A stretch of DNA of 64,000 nucleotides from Thalassia testudinum. Taxonomy: Eukaryota > Streptophyta > Magnoliopsida > Alismatales > Hydrocharitaceae. Below are positions 24,167-35,273 of this stretch, piece by piece. Location: NCBI GenBank assembly GCA_037157565.1, contig JAZHRO010000002.1, forward strand, positions 80,135,501 to 80,199,500. The letters run 5' to 3'. The position numbers were made by a program, and so were the translations under genes. Position 1 is the stretch's first letter. Every line of letters begins with the position of its first letter. The notes below the pieces were generated by a model. It did not search any database, was not told the DNA's origin, and saw nothing but the letters and a program-made list of their open reading frames with translations.

Positions 24167-25036
24167 CTAGCAGGAAGGTCGGGCCCCGTCTTCCAGGTAA
24201 ATCTTGTGGGTGCTATAGGTGGGGCTAATTCCTCTTAGATCCGAGATGGTCCAACCAATGGCGGCCCGATGTTCTGAAAGAGTTGCAGTCAACCTTAGTT
24301 CCTGATCCTTGGTTAGATGGGAATTAATAATCACTGGGAAGGTCTGGTTAGGTCCCAAGAAGACGTACTTGAGATTCTCGGGCAATGGTTTAAGTTCAGG
24401 TGAGGGTGGGACCACAGTCGATGGGAATGGAAAGGGCGGTAGTTGATCAACATCGATCTCTTCAAATGGTGTCATGTGATGATACTCAGCCTTACAGAGG
24501 TCCACGAGTAATGATGGTGACGGGTCAGAACTACGGGTTTGGTGGTCTGAGACAGAACTGAGGGTAAGGCATTCCTCGATTAAAGTTTCCACGGGATCAT
24601 GTTCCTCAATGTAATCACAATCAAAAGACTTTGTTGCTCGAAAGATATCCAATTGCATTTTCCTGTCTCCGAAGGAGATTTCCCTACATCCCGTGTCGCA
24701 ATCGATGTTTGCTTTAGCCGTAGCTAAGAAAGGTCTGCCTAAGATTATTGGTGCATTCTGTAATTTTTCAGGGACTTCCATGTCGAGCACCAAAAAGTCG
24801 ATTGGGAAATAGAAGTCCTTGACCCGTACAATCACGTCCTCAACAGCCCCCTTTGGGGTTTTCACTGATCTATCCGCCAGCTGGATGGTGACAGGGGTTG
24901 GTGCTAGCTCCCCAAAACCAAATTGGTGGTACAAGGTTGTGGGAATTAGGTTGATAGAAGCACCTAGGTCCAGGAGCGCTCTATCAAATGTCATGTCCCC
25001 GATGTTGCAGGAAATCAGGGGCGCTCCTGGGTTAGT
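24167..25036 (-). pseudogene. pol: Aspartic protease and PR-RT linker of the Athila-like polyprotein
   Basis: The retropepsin active site appears as ALLDLGASINLIP near residue 10 of the open stretch that starts just after a TGA at 25037-25039. IILGRPFLAT follows about 85 residues later, as usual for plant Ty3/gypsy proteases. The rest is an acidic linker leading to RT. The product would cleave the Gag-Pol precursor. The stretch itself is free of stops until TAG at 24167. A related but diverged copy lies at 54981-56225. Confidence 0.9.
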
Positions 25037-25039
25037 TCA

Positions 25040-27109
25040 TTTGAGTGGAAGGTTGCTTGATATCACGGAACTGGCTTGCTCAGAGAGTACAACCTTCCTA
25101 GGTGCTTGAGGTCTCGGCTTACGCTTGGGTGTACAGGCATCCTTTAAGAACTTGGCGTAAGCGGGGATGTGTTTGACAGCTTCTAGGAGTGGAATATTAA
25201 TCTGTACTTGTTTAAAAATTTCCAACAGCTCCTCAGTTTCAACAGTATTCTTCTTTCTCTTGATTCTTTCCAAGGCCTCAGGATAGGGTGTCTGAATTGG
25301 TTCCATGTCTGGGTCCTTGGTTGGTGCTTCTTCTAAGTCGGGTATCTCAGTAGGTAAAGTCTCGGGGAGAGTCGGCCATTTGGGATCCTGGGTTTTGGTG
25401 CCGCTTCTCAAGGTCACCGCATTCGCAGAGGCATTGGGGCCATGGGGTGATCCTTGAGAAGACGAGGATGAAGAAGCGCCAAACCCAGGAGGTGTTTGTG
25501 GGGCCGGCTGGACCATATGAGCCTGGCCAGGGTTGCCTTGGAACCCTTGCGAATTGGGGCCTCTGTTAATTATGTTTTGCAGGTTCGGTTGCGGTTGGGA
25601 AGGTAGAGATCCTTACTGTTTACAGTCCAAGAGTTGGCTTAACTGTCCCTTTACCAAGGCCATTTCTTCCTGATGTTTTTGGTTCATGTCAGCCATCATC
25701 TTTATTAGAGTGTCCATTTGATTTTGTGGGGGAGGGGCCACCCTATTCTGGTTATATTGGGGTCTAACTGGTAGTCCTTGCTGATAGGGGGGCAAGTGTG
25801 GCTGTTGGTTTGGCCTGGGCTGGTTTTGGAATTGCGGTGGTTTCTGGTTTGTCTAACCAAAGTTGGGGTGATTACGCCAGCCGGTGTTGTAAGTGTTGGA
25901 GAAAGGGTCAGGTTTTGCATATCCTTGGACGGCTTGCACATCTTCTAGAATAGCCGATGTTGATGAAGAAGGAAGGGAGTAATCAAGGGTCGAGGGATCA
26001 AAGGTCCCTCCCTGGAATGTGGTCAGGGGTTGTTCCAGGTTTAATTGGGTGAAGGGTTGGACCAGGTCGACATTATGTGCTCCCTTTGCTAAGGAGAAAG
26101 TCTACAAGGGGTTCCTGGTCTGGTTTAGAAGCTCATCAATCTTCTTGTCCACCAATTCCACTCGATCCAACTTTTTGGCAATGATGTCCATGTCAACCAT
26201 TCCATAATTTGCTTGCACCTCATAAATCCCGCCACGGGGTTGACTGGACCTGTTAAACTGGTTCATGGAGGCATTGTTGAGCAAATTCTTGCTCATAGAC
26301 TCAAAGAGGTCAAACGCGCTCTCCTCGTCTTTGTTTACTAAGTTTCCCCCGCATGAGGCATCGACGAAGTTCCGTAGGTTGCTGTCCAGACCGTGGTAGA
26401 AGATCTGGGCCAATTGCCACCTTGGAACTTCGTGGTGTGGGCATTTCCTCAAAAGTTCATTGAATCTTTCCCACGCCTCATGAAATTGTTCCCCACCCTG
26501 GAGTGTGAAGGTAGTGATAGCTCTTCTGAGGGCATTGGTCTTTCCTATGGGGAAGAATTTCTTTAAAAATGCATGCCTCAGTTCTTCCCAGGTGGTGATG
26601 GGTCTACCTAGGGTTCTAAGCCAATGAGAAGCCTTGTCTCTTAATGAGAAAGGGAACATCTTGATTAGAACAATGTCAAGGCTAATGTTCCTAGGTTTTA
26701 CTGTTCTTGCTATGCGGTCGAGATCTTCTAGGTGCTGAAAGGGGTCTTCATTTGAGCTTCCATGAAAGTGGCTTTGGATTAGACTTAATACATTAGGTTT
26801 TAGCTCAAAATTGTCTCCCCCTTTGGGGATCCTAAGGTGTGGCTCGACTCTAATGGCAGAAGGGTTATAGAAATCACGGAGGGGTCTTGGCTGGTCCTGA
26901 AATGGTGGTAAATCAAGTGGTGGTTGTCCTAGTATGTCGTGGAAAGGTGGTGGTTGTTCTTGCGGGTTCTGTAACCGTTGTATGGCTTGCATGATGGTGT
27001 GGATTTGTTGTTGATGAAGCCGATGGTTAGCATTGATTTGAGCTTGGATGATGGCCATAGCATCTGGTGGGGGTTGATCTTCAGCCTCATCTACCCTAGG
27101 TTCAGCCAT
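25040..27109 (-). pseudogene. gag: Gag of the Athila-like element
   Basis: The ATG at 27109 opens a 335-codon stretch with the retrotransposon gag core: GSSNEDPFQHLEDL, FPFSLRDKASHWLRTL, TTWEELRHAFLKKFFP and EAWERFNELLRKCPHH. Gag forms the particle that packages element RNA. The frame continues past TAG at 26102-26104 through a Gln/Pro/Asn-rich region and past stops at 25853-25855 and 25613-25615. It then runs to a Pro-rich and basic end at 25040 and into protease, all in one phase. I see no CCHC zinc knuckle. Confidence 0.9.
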
Positions 27110-28293
27110 GTTTTCAACAGAATTACGTCGCCTAGATTCCTACCCTAAAACACATAATTCGGGATGCAGTGAGCGCCTCCCGTGCATACACTAGAGAAGA
27201 ATAGGAGGGGATGCGGAGGGCGAAAGATGCGAGAAATGTGTTTCAATCAAGCATGCAAGCCTAATCCTTATGGTGTATTCTTTAGGAGACCTAGAAATCT
27301 CACAAAGGGTGATTAAGTCCGTAAGCACTGGACTCCCCTTCCCAAGGCTAATCTGGCCAGGTTGATTACGAGGGGATTGTAGGGAAGGTTCTTCCTTTGG
27401 CTTACGCCTCCGGTTCCATAGACCCCACAACCATGGTCGTTTGACACTGCCCCGTAGCCTAGTCACCAGATTCTACCAAGGGAATGAAAGCCAAGTGCCT
27501 AGCAAACAAAACCTCGCCTTTTGAGACTTAACTCAGTCCTGCCTAGGGCACGTCTACTCAGTTTTAGAGGGTTAGGATAGTGCTTGTGCTTAGGGTGATG
27601 TGATGAGGCGTTGATTGGGGTGGTGCCTCTTAATTTTCCACTTTCAAAGTGTGTGCTTCTAGCAAAACATGGTTTTCAAGCAAGGATTTTTAAGGTGTGG
27701 TGTCTTTTAGTATTTTATCCTTACTTTAGTGCTTTTTAGGGTTGACGTGTCTTAATGTTTTCAACCAAGTTTCAGTGGGCACGTCAAGTTCTACACACAA
27801 CTTGGTGAAAGTAGATTTCCTTTTTATTTTGTAGAGGCTCTAAAACCCTAGTGTACTCATCCTAAAGATCGTGCAGCTTCTATTAGATGAGTCAGTTTTT
27901 AGGGTTGAGTGGTGCGGCCCAGGTCAACTCACGGTGGCTTCGCAAACACCACTCAAGAGAAAAAGAAAAGAACACTCCAAGAATTTATTCAGCATATTAG
28001 AGTTTACATTTTTTTGTAGGGTGATGTGTTAAGAATGTGGGTCAAGCAATCATTCACCACGCCAATTTTTTTCAGTTTTTATGATTTTTTTTAGCTTTTT
28101 TACGCAAGCAAACAATGAGAGAGAGGGTACTCACTATCGGTCCTTGAGGTGCCTACTCCCTTGCTACCATCGTGGAATGCATCGCTTCGCCGTCCATGCG
28201 CCGAATTCCTGCAACTGTCAAGTAAAAAGGAAAATAGGGCATTATACGATATGAGAATGAAGGTGGAATGGAGGTGATAAAACAAATCCGTTG
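27110..28293 (-). other. 5' leader of the Athila-like element
   Basis: This 1.2-kb non-coding leader lies between the PBS and gag. Blocks such as GTGGTGCGGCCCA...CAACTCA (27911-27930), GTGGGCACGTCAAGTT-like (27774) and CTTACGCCTCCGGTTCC (27401) recur in the leader of the element at 38664-46459. This suggests packaging or dimerisation signals shared in trans (inference). Confidence 0.65.
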
Positions 28294-28313
28294 CCTCCCT
28301 AGCAACGGCGCCA
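28294..28313 (-). other. Primer-binding site, tRNA-Asp type
   Basis: The minus strand reads TGGCGCCGTTGCTAGGGAGG, five bases inside the 5' LTR end. This is the PBS class used by Athila-lineage elements. Confidence 0.9.
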
Positions 28314-28318
28314 AAAAC

Positions 28319-29705
28319 TGACGTGGTCTCGTGCGTGTGTGTTAAGAGGTGTCATTATAGTTGCACTTGATACGTCGATTTTGAAAGAAGTAAACGGAGG
28401 TGAGTCCGAGTGCCGGTCTCAAGGAGGCGTGGAAATCGGATTTTGTTTACCACTTGTTGTCACGAAAAAGGCGGAGTTTTGCTTGCGAAAGAGACAGTTT
28501 CGAAAAGCGAGAGATAGAAAGAGAGTTTAGGGTTAGAAAGCTCTTGGTTTTGATCATGCACTTTAAACAGAAATTAAAATGGCGACTAAACGGAAAATAA
28601 TTTCATTAAATATGCATTCATAGTTCATGGTTTACAACATTAAATACATGCTTCAACAAAAGTAAATGAAAGCTTAAAAGAGAGAGAGAGAGAGAGGTAG
28701 AGAGAGAGTGGAGAGCGACGAGGCAGCCACGGCGGTGGAGGAGGCTCCGTCGGCGGCTCGTCGTCTCCGGCGATTACAAGAGTGCCTAAAGCTAGCTAGG
28801 AGATGAGTGGAGTAGTTGCAAGTGGGAGAGTATGCCTTGAATGGTGGTAGAAGGGGGTTTAAATAGAGTTAAGGGCTTCCTAAAAGAAGAATGTGCTTTA
28901 GCGACATCCAGAACGTCGCTAAAACCGCTTCCAGATATGTCGGTGAAGCCCTCCTGCCGCCGGTCAGCTGCCCGCCCCGCTCTCTCTCCATGAGCGATCC
29001 GTGGACGTTGAACGAGATCCTCCTGCGCCCACGCTGAGATCGCGCCTCGGGCGCGCGTGCGCGTGCACGTTTCCGCCCGGCGTGCGCGTGCGCATGGGCG
29101 CTTGGGAGCTGTCATCGCGCCGCGTGGCGCGATCCTGGTCGCCCGCTGCTGATCGGGCGGCCCAATTTTGCCGCGCCCTTCGCTCGTGCTTGATTTCTGC
29201 TTCGCGCGATTCGAACGTGCGTCGCTGCGATGCGGGCGTGCACGATAGCCGTTGCGCCATGCCCGCGCTTTGTCGCGGCGACCGCGGGCGAGCGCGCGGA
29301 TCTCGGTCGTTCGATTAAAGATCAATGGTCGAGATTCATCCTTGGCTGGCTTGAGGGCGTGCAAGAGGTGGGGACGGGGCGACGTGGCGCTTTCTGGGCC
29401 GTTGATCTCCAAATCAACAGTCAGAATTTCTTGGGCCCATTGTGGGAGCTCCGGATGTCGGATTTGGCCGATCTTGAGTCCGTTGGACTCCGTTCGTCGT
29501 TCTGAATCCATCTGTGCGGTCCGATTGCTCATCTAGGGCCTACTTTGACACATGCTTTACACAAATGGCCATTAATGCAGTTTATAAGCAATCTTGGTGT
29601 TGTACTTGATGCATGCAATGCTCCTATTCTACTTTATGTTGTGCCTTTTATTCTAAATATGGACCATATTCAACCTAATTACTACCCCCTTGCGTGGTGT
29701 TATCA
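28319..29705 (-). repeat. 5' LTR of the Athila-like element
   Basis: 1387 bp with the same TG...CA ends as the other LTR. Compared with it, a 30-bp segment containing the hairpin GTCCGATCgaaGATCGGAC is missing near 29015, and the AG microsatellite (28679-28697) is 4 bp longer. TATA-like TTTAAATA lies at 28858-28865. The tRNA-like A box (29249-29259) and B box (29208-29218) are conserved with the same 30-bp gap. Confidence 0.95.
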
Positions 29706-29710
29706 CCCAT

Positions 29711-29938
29711 CTCCATTTTCCAAGTGTTGGAGTAAAAGTGCTTGTAATTATCTATCTTTTGTGTGCTTTGGATAAGTGAATCTTTCCACCCTAGTGTATT
29801 GGAGTTGATCTTCTTCATATGTGTGCCTTATGTTGTAGTACTTGGAGTTGATCTTTTCCATATGTGTGTATTTTGTAATATGCTGTAGTACGTGTTGTGC
29901 AATACAAGTTTAAAGTTGTTATTCCCTTGTGTGTTTTG
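29711..29938. other. Backbone between two retroelement insertions
   Basis: This continues 18599-18734 once the Athila-like element and one CCCAT copy are set aside. No gene is recognised. A 34-bp imperfect repeat (GGAGTTGATCTT...CATATGTGTG) occurs at 29793-29824 and 29844-29872. Confidence 0.5.
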
Positions 29939-29943
29939 TATTA

Positions 29944-31855
29944 TGATGTACGGGATTTCATTGCAAAAAGATTTAAGTTTAGAAAACCCGTCGTTGTAGT
30001 GCGATTCGCAACAAAATCCGTCAATCAAATAATTTTTTACCAAAACTCAAAATGAGTCTCAGGTTGAACATGGGGAGGCTACGTCAATTTGAAATCCGCA
30101 GTTATATTTTTTTGTAATTTTTGTTTACAAATGAGACATTCACGATGATTGCTATTCTATTTGCAATATAAACACTACAACTAGAGAGAGAGAGAGAAAC
30201 AACTTTTATACTCAAAATAATGTCATTACAACTACAACTAGAAAGAGGGAAATCTAATCTAGAAAGCGATAAAGAGAAGGGAGAGAGAAGTTATCCTCCT
30301 CGACAGCTGCTCGGAGGATGAGTCGGACGGATGTCGCTTGGAAGAAGGAGAGAGAAGATAGATGACGAAGGACAGATCGGGAAGAACCGAGGGTGAGGCA
30401 TGGCGTCAGTATCACGGGATCCACTTCCAGAGCGGGGATAAGAAGACAGTTGGCAAGAGCTCCGCGAAGGGGATGAGAGGTGAAAAAATTTATTTTTAAC
30501 TCTAGCGGAGCTTCCCATAACTTAGGAGCACTAGAGTGAGCTTTAGAACTTGAGTTCTTAGCTCTTAGAGAGGGAGAGAGATGATGGAAGGGATTAAGAA
30601 TATGTGGAGGGCATAAGGTCTTTTATAGGTGTTGTCATAGGGGTAAAAAAGTCTTTTTACAAGCTTTAACATTAATATTAGGACCTGTAGTGACGCTTAT
30701 GAGCATCACTGTAGACGTACATTGCTGTAGCCATGCACCTCATCACCGTCGCTCGCTTCTGAGCGAACGCGCCATGTCGACGTTCAATCTTCCTTCAGCT
30801 ATTCACGCCTTCAGCATGTTTGCATGCCCTCAGTCGTTTGATCAAGAGATCGGACGGCTTAAAAGCCAAGCACGCCTCTTCGTCTTCAGATGCACGTGGT
30901 GCTCGCATGCGATGGTGCGGCTGATCGTGTGTCATCACTCGCGTGTGCATCCAGCGCTCCTTGTAGCTCCACATCTTTGATCCATCGATGCTTGATTGTG
31001 ATCCAACGGGTGTTTTTGATGCACGCACCTCTTTAGCGGATTGATTTTGTACCTCACTCCTCGAACGCAAGCCGTTCCTTCTAAATAAGGCTCTCAACAG
31101 CTGTGCTGAGGCGCTCTTTTAGTCGCGTTTGTGTGTTTAAGGGGCGAGCTCTCGTAACTATTGGATTGTGATCCAATGGTCAAGAGGGCTCTCACCCTTT
31201 CCTTCAGTAGAGTTGGTGCACGACTTGAGATTGAATCTCAATCATTGGATCAATGATCCAATGGCTAGGATTAGATCAAGCAGCGAAGAGGAGTGTTGCT
31301 ACTGGTGTTGGGCTGTTGTGATGGCGCCACATGGCACCATCATGGCCGTTCATCGTCTTTCCTTTGTAGGTGGTGCCACAGATGTCGGATTGGACCAATT
31401 TTCACGCTGTTGGGCTATGATCGTCGATTTGAACTCATCCGTGTGGTTAGATTTTTTATCTGAGGTATGAATTTACACCACCTGACCCCTTGACTTCTAA
31501 TCTTTCTCGGACTGTATCTGATGCTACGGAGATCCGATCGTGGTGATCTTAGAGTCGTTGAACTTCGATCAGTGCCCTGATCAGATCCATACGGTTGAAT
31601 CTTCAATCCGAGGCCCCGATAAATGTTGCCCTATCCCTTGCCACAAAAAGAGGCGAATTACTATACAATTCATACAAATTGACTTAAATGCATGATGATG
31701 CATGTTATGTATTATTTATAATGCATGATGCTTCTATAATCCTAAGAACATGCATAAATAGACATTTTATGCATTATTTATAATGCATGATGCTTCTATA
31801 ATACTAAGAACAGATATAAGTAGACATTTTAGGCTACTTAGATGTATACACATCA
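29944..31855 (-). mobile_element. Solo LTR, Athila-like (related to 38664-46459), minus strand
   Basis: It lies between the 5-bp duplications TATTA (29939-29943 and 31856-31860) and starts TGATGTACGG and ends ACACATCA on the plus strand. The promoter half matches the 38664 family: a CCTATAAAAG box (30620-30628, minus), the decayed palindrome at 30685-30714 and the GATGGCGCCACATGGCACCATC-type hairpin near 31322. A near-perfect tandem duplication of ~65 bp (TGCATTATTTATAATGCATGATGC...) lies at 31700-31830. Confidence 0.85.
30620..30714 (-). promoter_or_regulatory. Solo-LTR core promoter: TATA box and decayed palindrome
   Basis: On the minus strand TATAAAAG ends at 30627. CTGTAGTGACGCT...GAGCATCACTGTAG (30685-30714) is the worn form of the family palindrome, again 57 bp upstream. 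Confidence 0.6.
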
Positions 31856-31860
31856 TATTA

Positions 31861-33490
31861 CTTTGCTAAGAAAATAAAATAAAAAAAATGAGTATAGTTG
31901 TTAAAGTTCTCATCTTTGTTTGGTTGGCGATTGTAAATACGTCATTCTCATTTTTACTTCCGTAAAACAAAAAGACCAAAAATATATACATCAAAAAAAG
32001 AAGAAAACAAAAAGCCTTATTGTATAGTTATCATTACTCTCCTTACCCCTATTAGTCACCTGCGTAGCCATTTCCCACATCTAATGCGAATCCTCACCCG
32101 CACATATTATCACCATAATCACCATTCCCAACATCGTGCAAGCATAGTAGTTATCTTTTTGTTTTGTTATCAAGTAAAAAAAAAATGTTTACTAACTAGC
32201 CTTAGATTTCATTTTGCTATTCACAAGAAAATTAAAAAAAAGGAAAAAAGAAAAAGCACAAAAATAGAATAAAGGAACTTTCTTAAGGCAAAATAAGGTC
32301 CAAGTTCTTTCTAAGCCTCCTTGTGGGATCGACCAGGACACCATCAAGTTAAACCATATCGAGTTCCGTTAAAAATGTTTAAGTGTATTAGCGCTAAGGG
32401 CAAAATAAGCTACAACGACGTGTTTTCGTAAATGTGTAAAAAAGAAAACTAATTTTGACTCCGTCTTCTAGTGCCTCTTACATACCCCTTTTCTTGTATC
32501 GGCATTACACATGGTTTTGTCCCTATTGTGCTATTTAGCTCACCCCTATACTTGTGACCAAATTTCAGGAAATGACGTCGTGGAGAGGCACCCTCCAAAT
32601 GAGCAAGCCTTCGTTTTTACACGGCATCGTGGGGAGTGAGAGCCAGAATGGGGGAACCTTTGGCCCTGATCCAACCTCAGAACCTCATTGTTGAAGAATG
32701 GTGGGAAGCCTCAAACGAGCCAATGGTCACCGCCTACCTCCTACACTGGGTAATCTGCAAGATGGCATACACATTTAGCTAGTGGACAACGGCTGCCTTT
32801 GACAGTTTGTTCTCTTTTTGGGGCACTTGCTGGAATGACTACTGTTCAACCCTTTTTGTTTAGTCATATGCAGAATACTTTGATGTAGAATGGACGGATG
32901 TTTGTATATGTGATTAAACTGTGGACACTTGTGCATGTATATAATTGTAAATAGAATGTTGTGGATTGTTTGGTAGTTGTATATATAAATATTTGTGTAT
33001 ATTTGATGATGATGATGAGGTGTTGATGGTGGATTTCCCTAAGGTTTTTATCCGTGTTTTATTACTTGTGGTTGCGTGGTGTACCCACTTGTTTCCCATT
33101 TTCTTTCATTTTACTCCGTATATTGTGATTGTGGGTTGTACCCACCTTGTTGGATTGTGGTATGTATGCATAGACATCCGTTGTAGGTACAAGTTTTGGG
33201 AAAATTGAATAAACAGGAGAAACTCTACTAGATTTTTGGTAGATTTTGATCCTATGATTTAATAGTAATCGATGTTATTAAAATGTACCTATTTATAATG
33301 AACTACACTCTTAACCCTAGCTTCCTAGTAATTAGGATCATTTCCGCTTACACCCTTGGTAGTCTATTCTCGATCCATCGAGAGGATTAACAAGTGTGAC
33401 TTACTAGATCTTCTAGGATTTCACTTGAGGTTAATCTAAGGCCACTTAATCAACACCTGAGGTTAAACGATTAGAGCTAATACAAAAAAA
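31861..33490. other. Unclassified retroelement-like debris
   Basis: 31861-32280 is AT-rich. Around 32320-32420 the text CCTTGTGGGATCGACCAGG ... GCTACAACGACG resembles the plus-strand 3' end of a plant LTR, but no PBS follows. 32560-32880 has no frame I recognise. 33074-33148 carries GTGGTGTACCCACTT and TGTGGGTTGTACCCACC hairpins like those at 9041-9268 in the CACTA element. Confidence 0.3.
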
Positions 33491-33492
33491 AT

Positions 33493-34651
33493 ATGAAGTT
33501 GACTAAGATGGAGCGTACAATGTTGATTATATTCAAAAAATTGGGAAAAGTGGATCAATGGAATTTTCTAAGCATACATCCTAATTTTATGATAATATTA
33601 CAAATGAGCCTTGAGGGGATTGACTTGACTGAAGCACAATCTTCTGAAGTAGCTAAACTTCCTATGGATGTTCCCAATGTTCCAATGTCAGAAGATTTAG
33701 TTGAATATGAAATATCATTTAGTTGAATATGAAATATCATTGATGAGACCCTTAACCATAGGCTTGATTTATAGAGTGTAGAGGATGGGAACATTAAGAT
33801 AGAGAAATTTAAAAATGAAATTAAGGAAGAAATGATTCTTTCACCTAAGGTCATTAATCTTGAAGAAAATGAGAATGAGAAAGAAAATGTCTTATCAAAT
33901 GACTTGGAGACTAATGAAAATATATGCATCAGAAATAAATTTGATTATGAGACATTTATCTACCATGATCACAAATTCTTTAATTTTGATAACAAAGGAT
34001 TGATCATTAAGGATGTCTAATTGGAAGATGGGGACTTTAATGAAGATTTAAAGATTGAAAGTAAATTGAATGTGAGACATTTCACTTCAAGAATCAATTA
34101 AATTCCAACTCTAATTCTGATAAGTTCATTTTCGAATATGTCTCATTGGCAACTTTGGATATGGGGATGAAGCAAAACTAATTATGAGACATTTTATTTT
34201 GAGGATCAACTGCAGGCTAAAATTGACTACGATTATTTTTCTTTTGAATTGAATGAAGGCCCCCATTCTTGAAGATACAATCAAAGAATCTAATGTTGAT
34301 CTTAGTGATGAATTAAAAATTGATTGGAAGGAAATCACAAAGTTTGCAGGGGAGGATGTTGAGGAGTTCAAACAACTGCGGGGAATGGAATCTAATCTCT
34401 CCCCTCGATTAAACCCTGATGAACTTAAAATTGAATCATTTACTCCAAAAATTAATGAAACCAAGTTTGATGTGATTTCTTATGGCTCAATGGACTTGAA
34501 CTTTACAGACGGGGGTGAAAATATCCAGGTTGTCCTGGGAGAAGAATTGAATGACTTGGAGGATGATAATAATGGGGACATGTTTAAGGAGACTTCGTTG
34601 TTGTTTAAGAGATGCGTCGTAGTATATGACAAAATCGCTCAAATCATTTAA
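33493..34651 (+). pseudogene. Acidic retroelement ORF remnant of unknown function
   Basis: Three open stretches (33493-33726 and 33832-34020 in one phase, 34253-34651 in another) encode Asp/Glu/Lys/Asn-rich sequence with short hydrophobic patches and no gag or pol motif. The first is broken by a 22-bp tandem duplication (TTAGTTGAATATGAAATATC, 33696-33739). In style it resembles the acidic ORFs of the two non-autonomous elements at 41686-43515 and 59422-61335. I take it as a worn relative in plus orientation, but sequence identity is not obvious by eye. Confidence 0.4.
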
Positions 34652-35268
34652 ATTTATAACTTAGAATCAAAAAAGAGTCTGAGATCGAACACAGGAAGTA
34701 AATAATAGAACTCACACAGTACTCTTCATTCAGAATCAATGAACACAATAATAACAAATATGCAATGAATAAATATTATCAAATTGTTATTCAATGATGC
34801 TCACAATATTATGGAATAAAAAAGAAAATAGGATCAAAACAATGGTGATTTGAATCACCACTTATTCTCTTAATTAATAATGCATTCAATTATTTAAATT
34901 ATTCAACAATAACTCTAATCAGATATTCAATGTTAACTTTATTACTTAAATCATTAAACAGTGCCAAATCAGATCAGATGACTTATGTAGGCACAAGGTT
35001 CTTTAGAAGCCTTTCTACGTTTTTCTTCCTTCTTCTCCTTCTTCCTTTAAGCCTGTCTTTCCTTCTTTTCTTTTTCTTTTGCTTCTTTCCTTTTTCACAA
35101 GCCTTCCCTTTCTTCTCCTTCACAACACAAAGGAACCAACTCCCTTTAGGCTAATTATCGAGAGCTCTCTTCTTCTCTTTAGCAAAAGGTAGAGGCGCAC
35201 GCAGCAAAACCCTCCCGCCTCCTCCTCATAATTCCCTACCTTTTCTCGCAAGACCCAGGTATAATTGG
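34579..35268 (-). repeat. Athila-like LTR remnant, minus strand, interrupted by a solo LTR
   Basis: GTCGTAGT...ATCGCTCAAATC...GAGATCGAACACAGG (34607-34700) aligns in order with the 3' end of the 38664-type LTR. A TC-rich tract and a GAGCTCTC region follow to the insertion point at 35268. The remnant may continue after 36695, but I cannot fix its other end. Confidence 0.5.
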
Positions 35269-35273
35269 GTAAC

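Larger units (their letters stand above)
18735..29705 (-). mobile_element. Complete Athila-like Ty3/gypsy retrotransposon (coding type), minus strand
   Basis: Both LTRs are present and flanked by the 5-bp duplication CCCAT (18730-18734 and 29706-29710). The PBS beside the right LTR, the polypurine tract beside the left LTR and the gag-PR-RT-RNaseH-IN order all run on the minus strand. The gag type and tRNA-Asp PBS place it in the Athila lineage (family knowledge). By my eye count the LTRs differ at about 55-60 of ~1370 aligned positions (~4%), plus a 30-bp and a few smaller indels. The polyprotein is one frame interrupted by stops and one frameshift, so the copy cannot move by itself. I see no env-like ORF after integrase. 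Confidence 0.95.
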
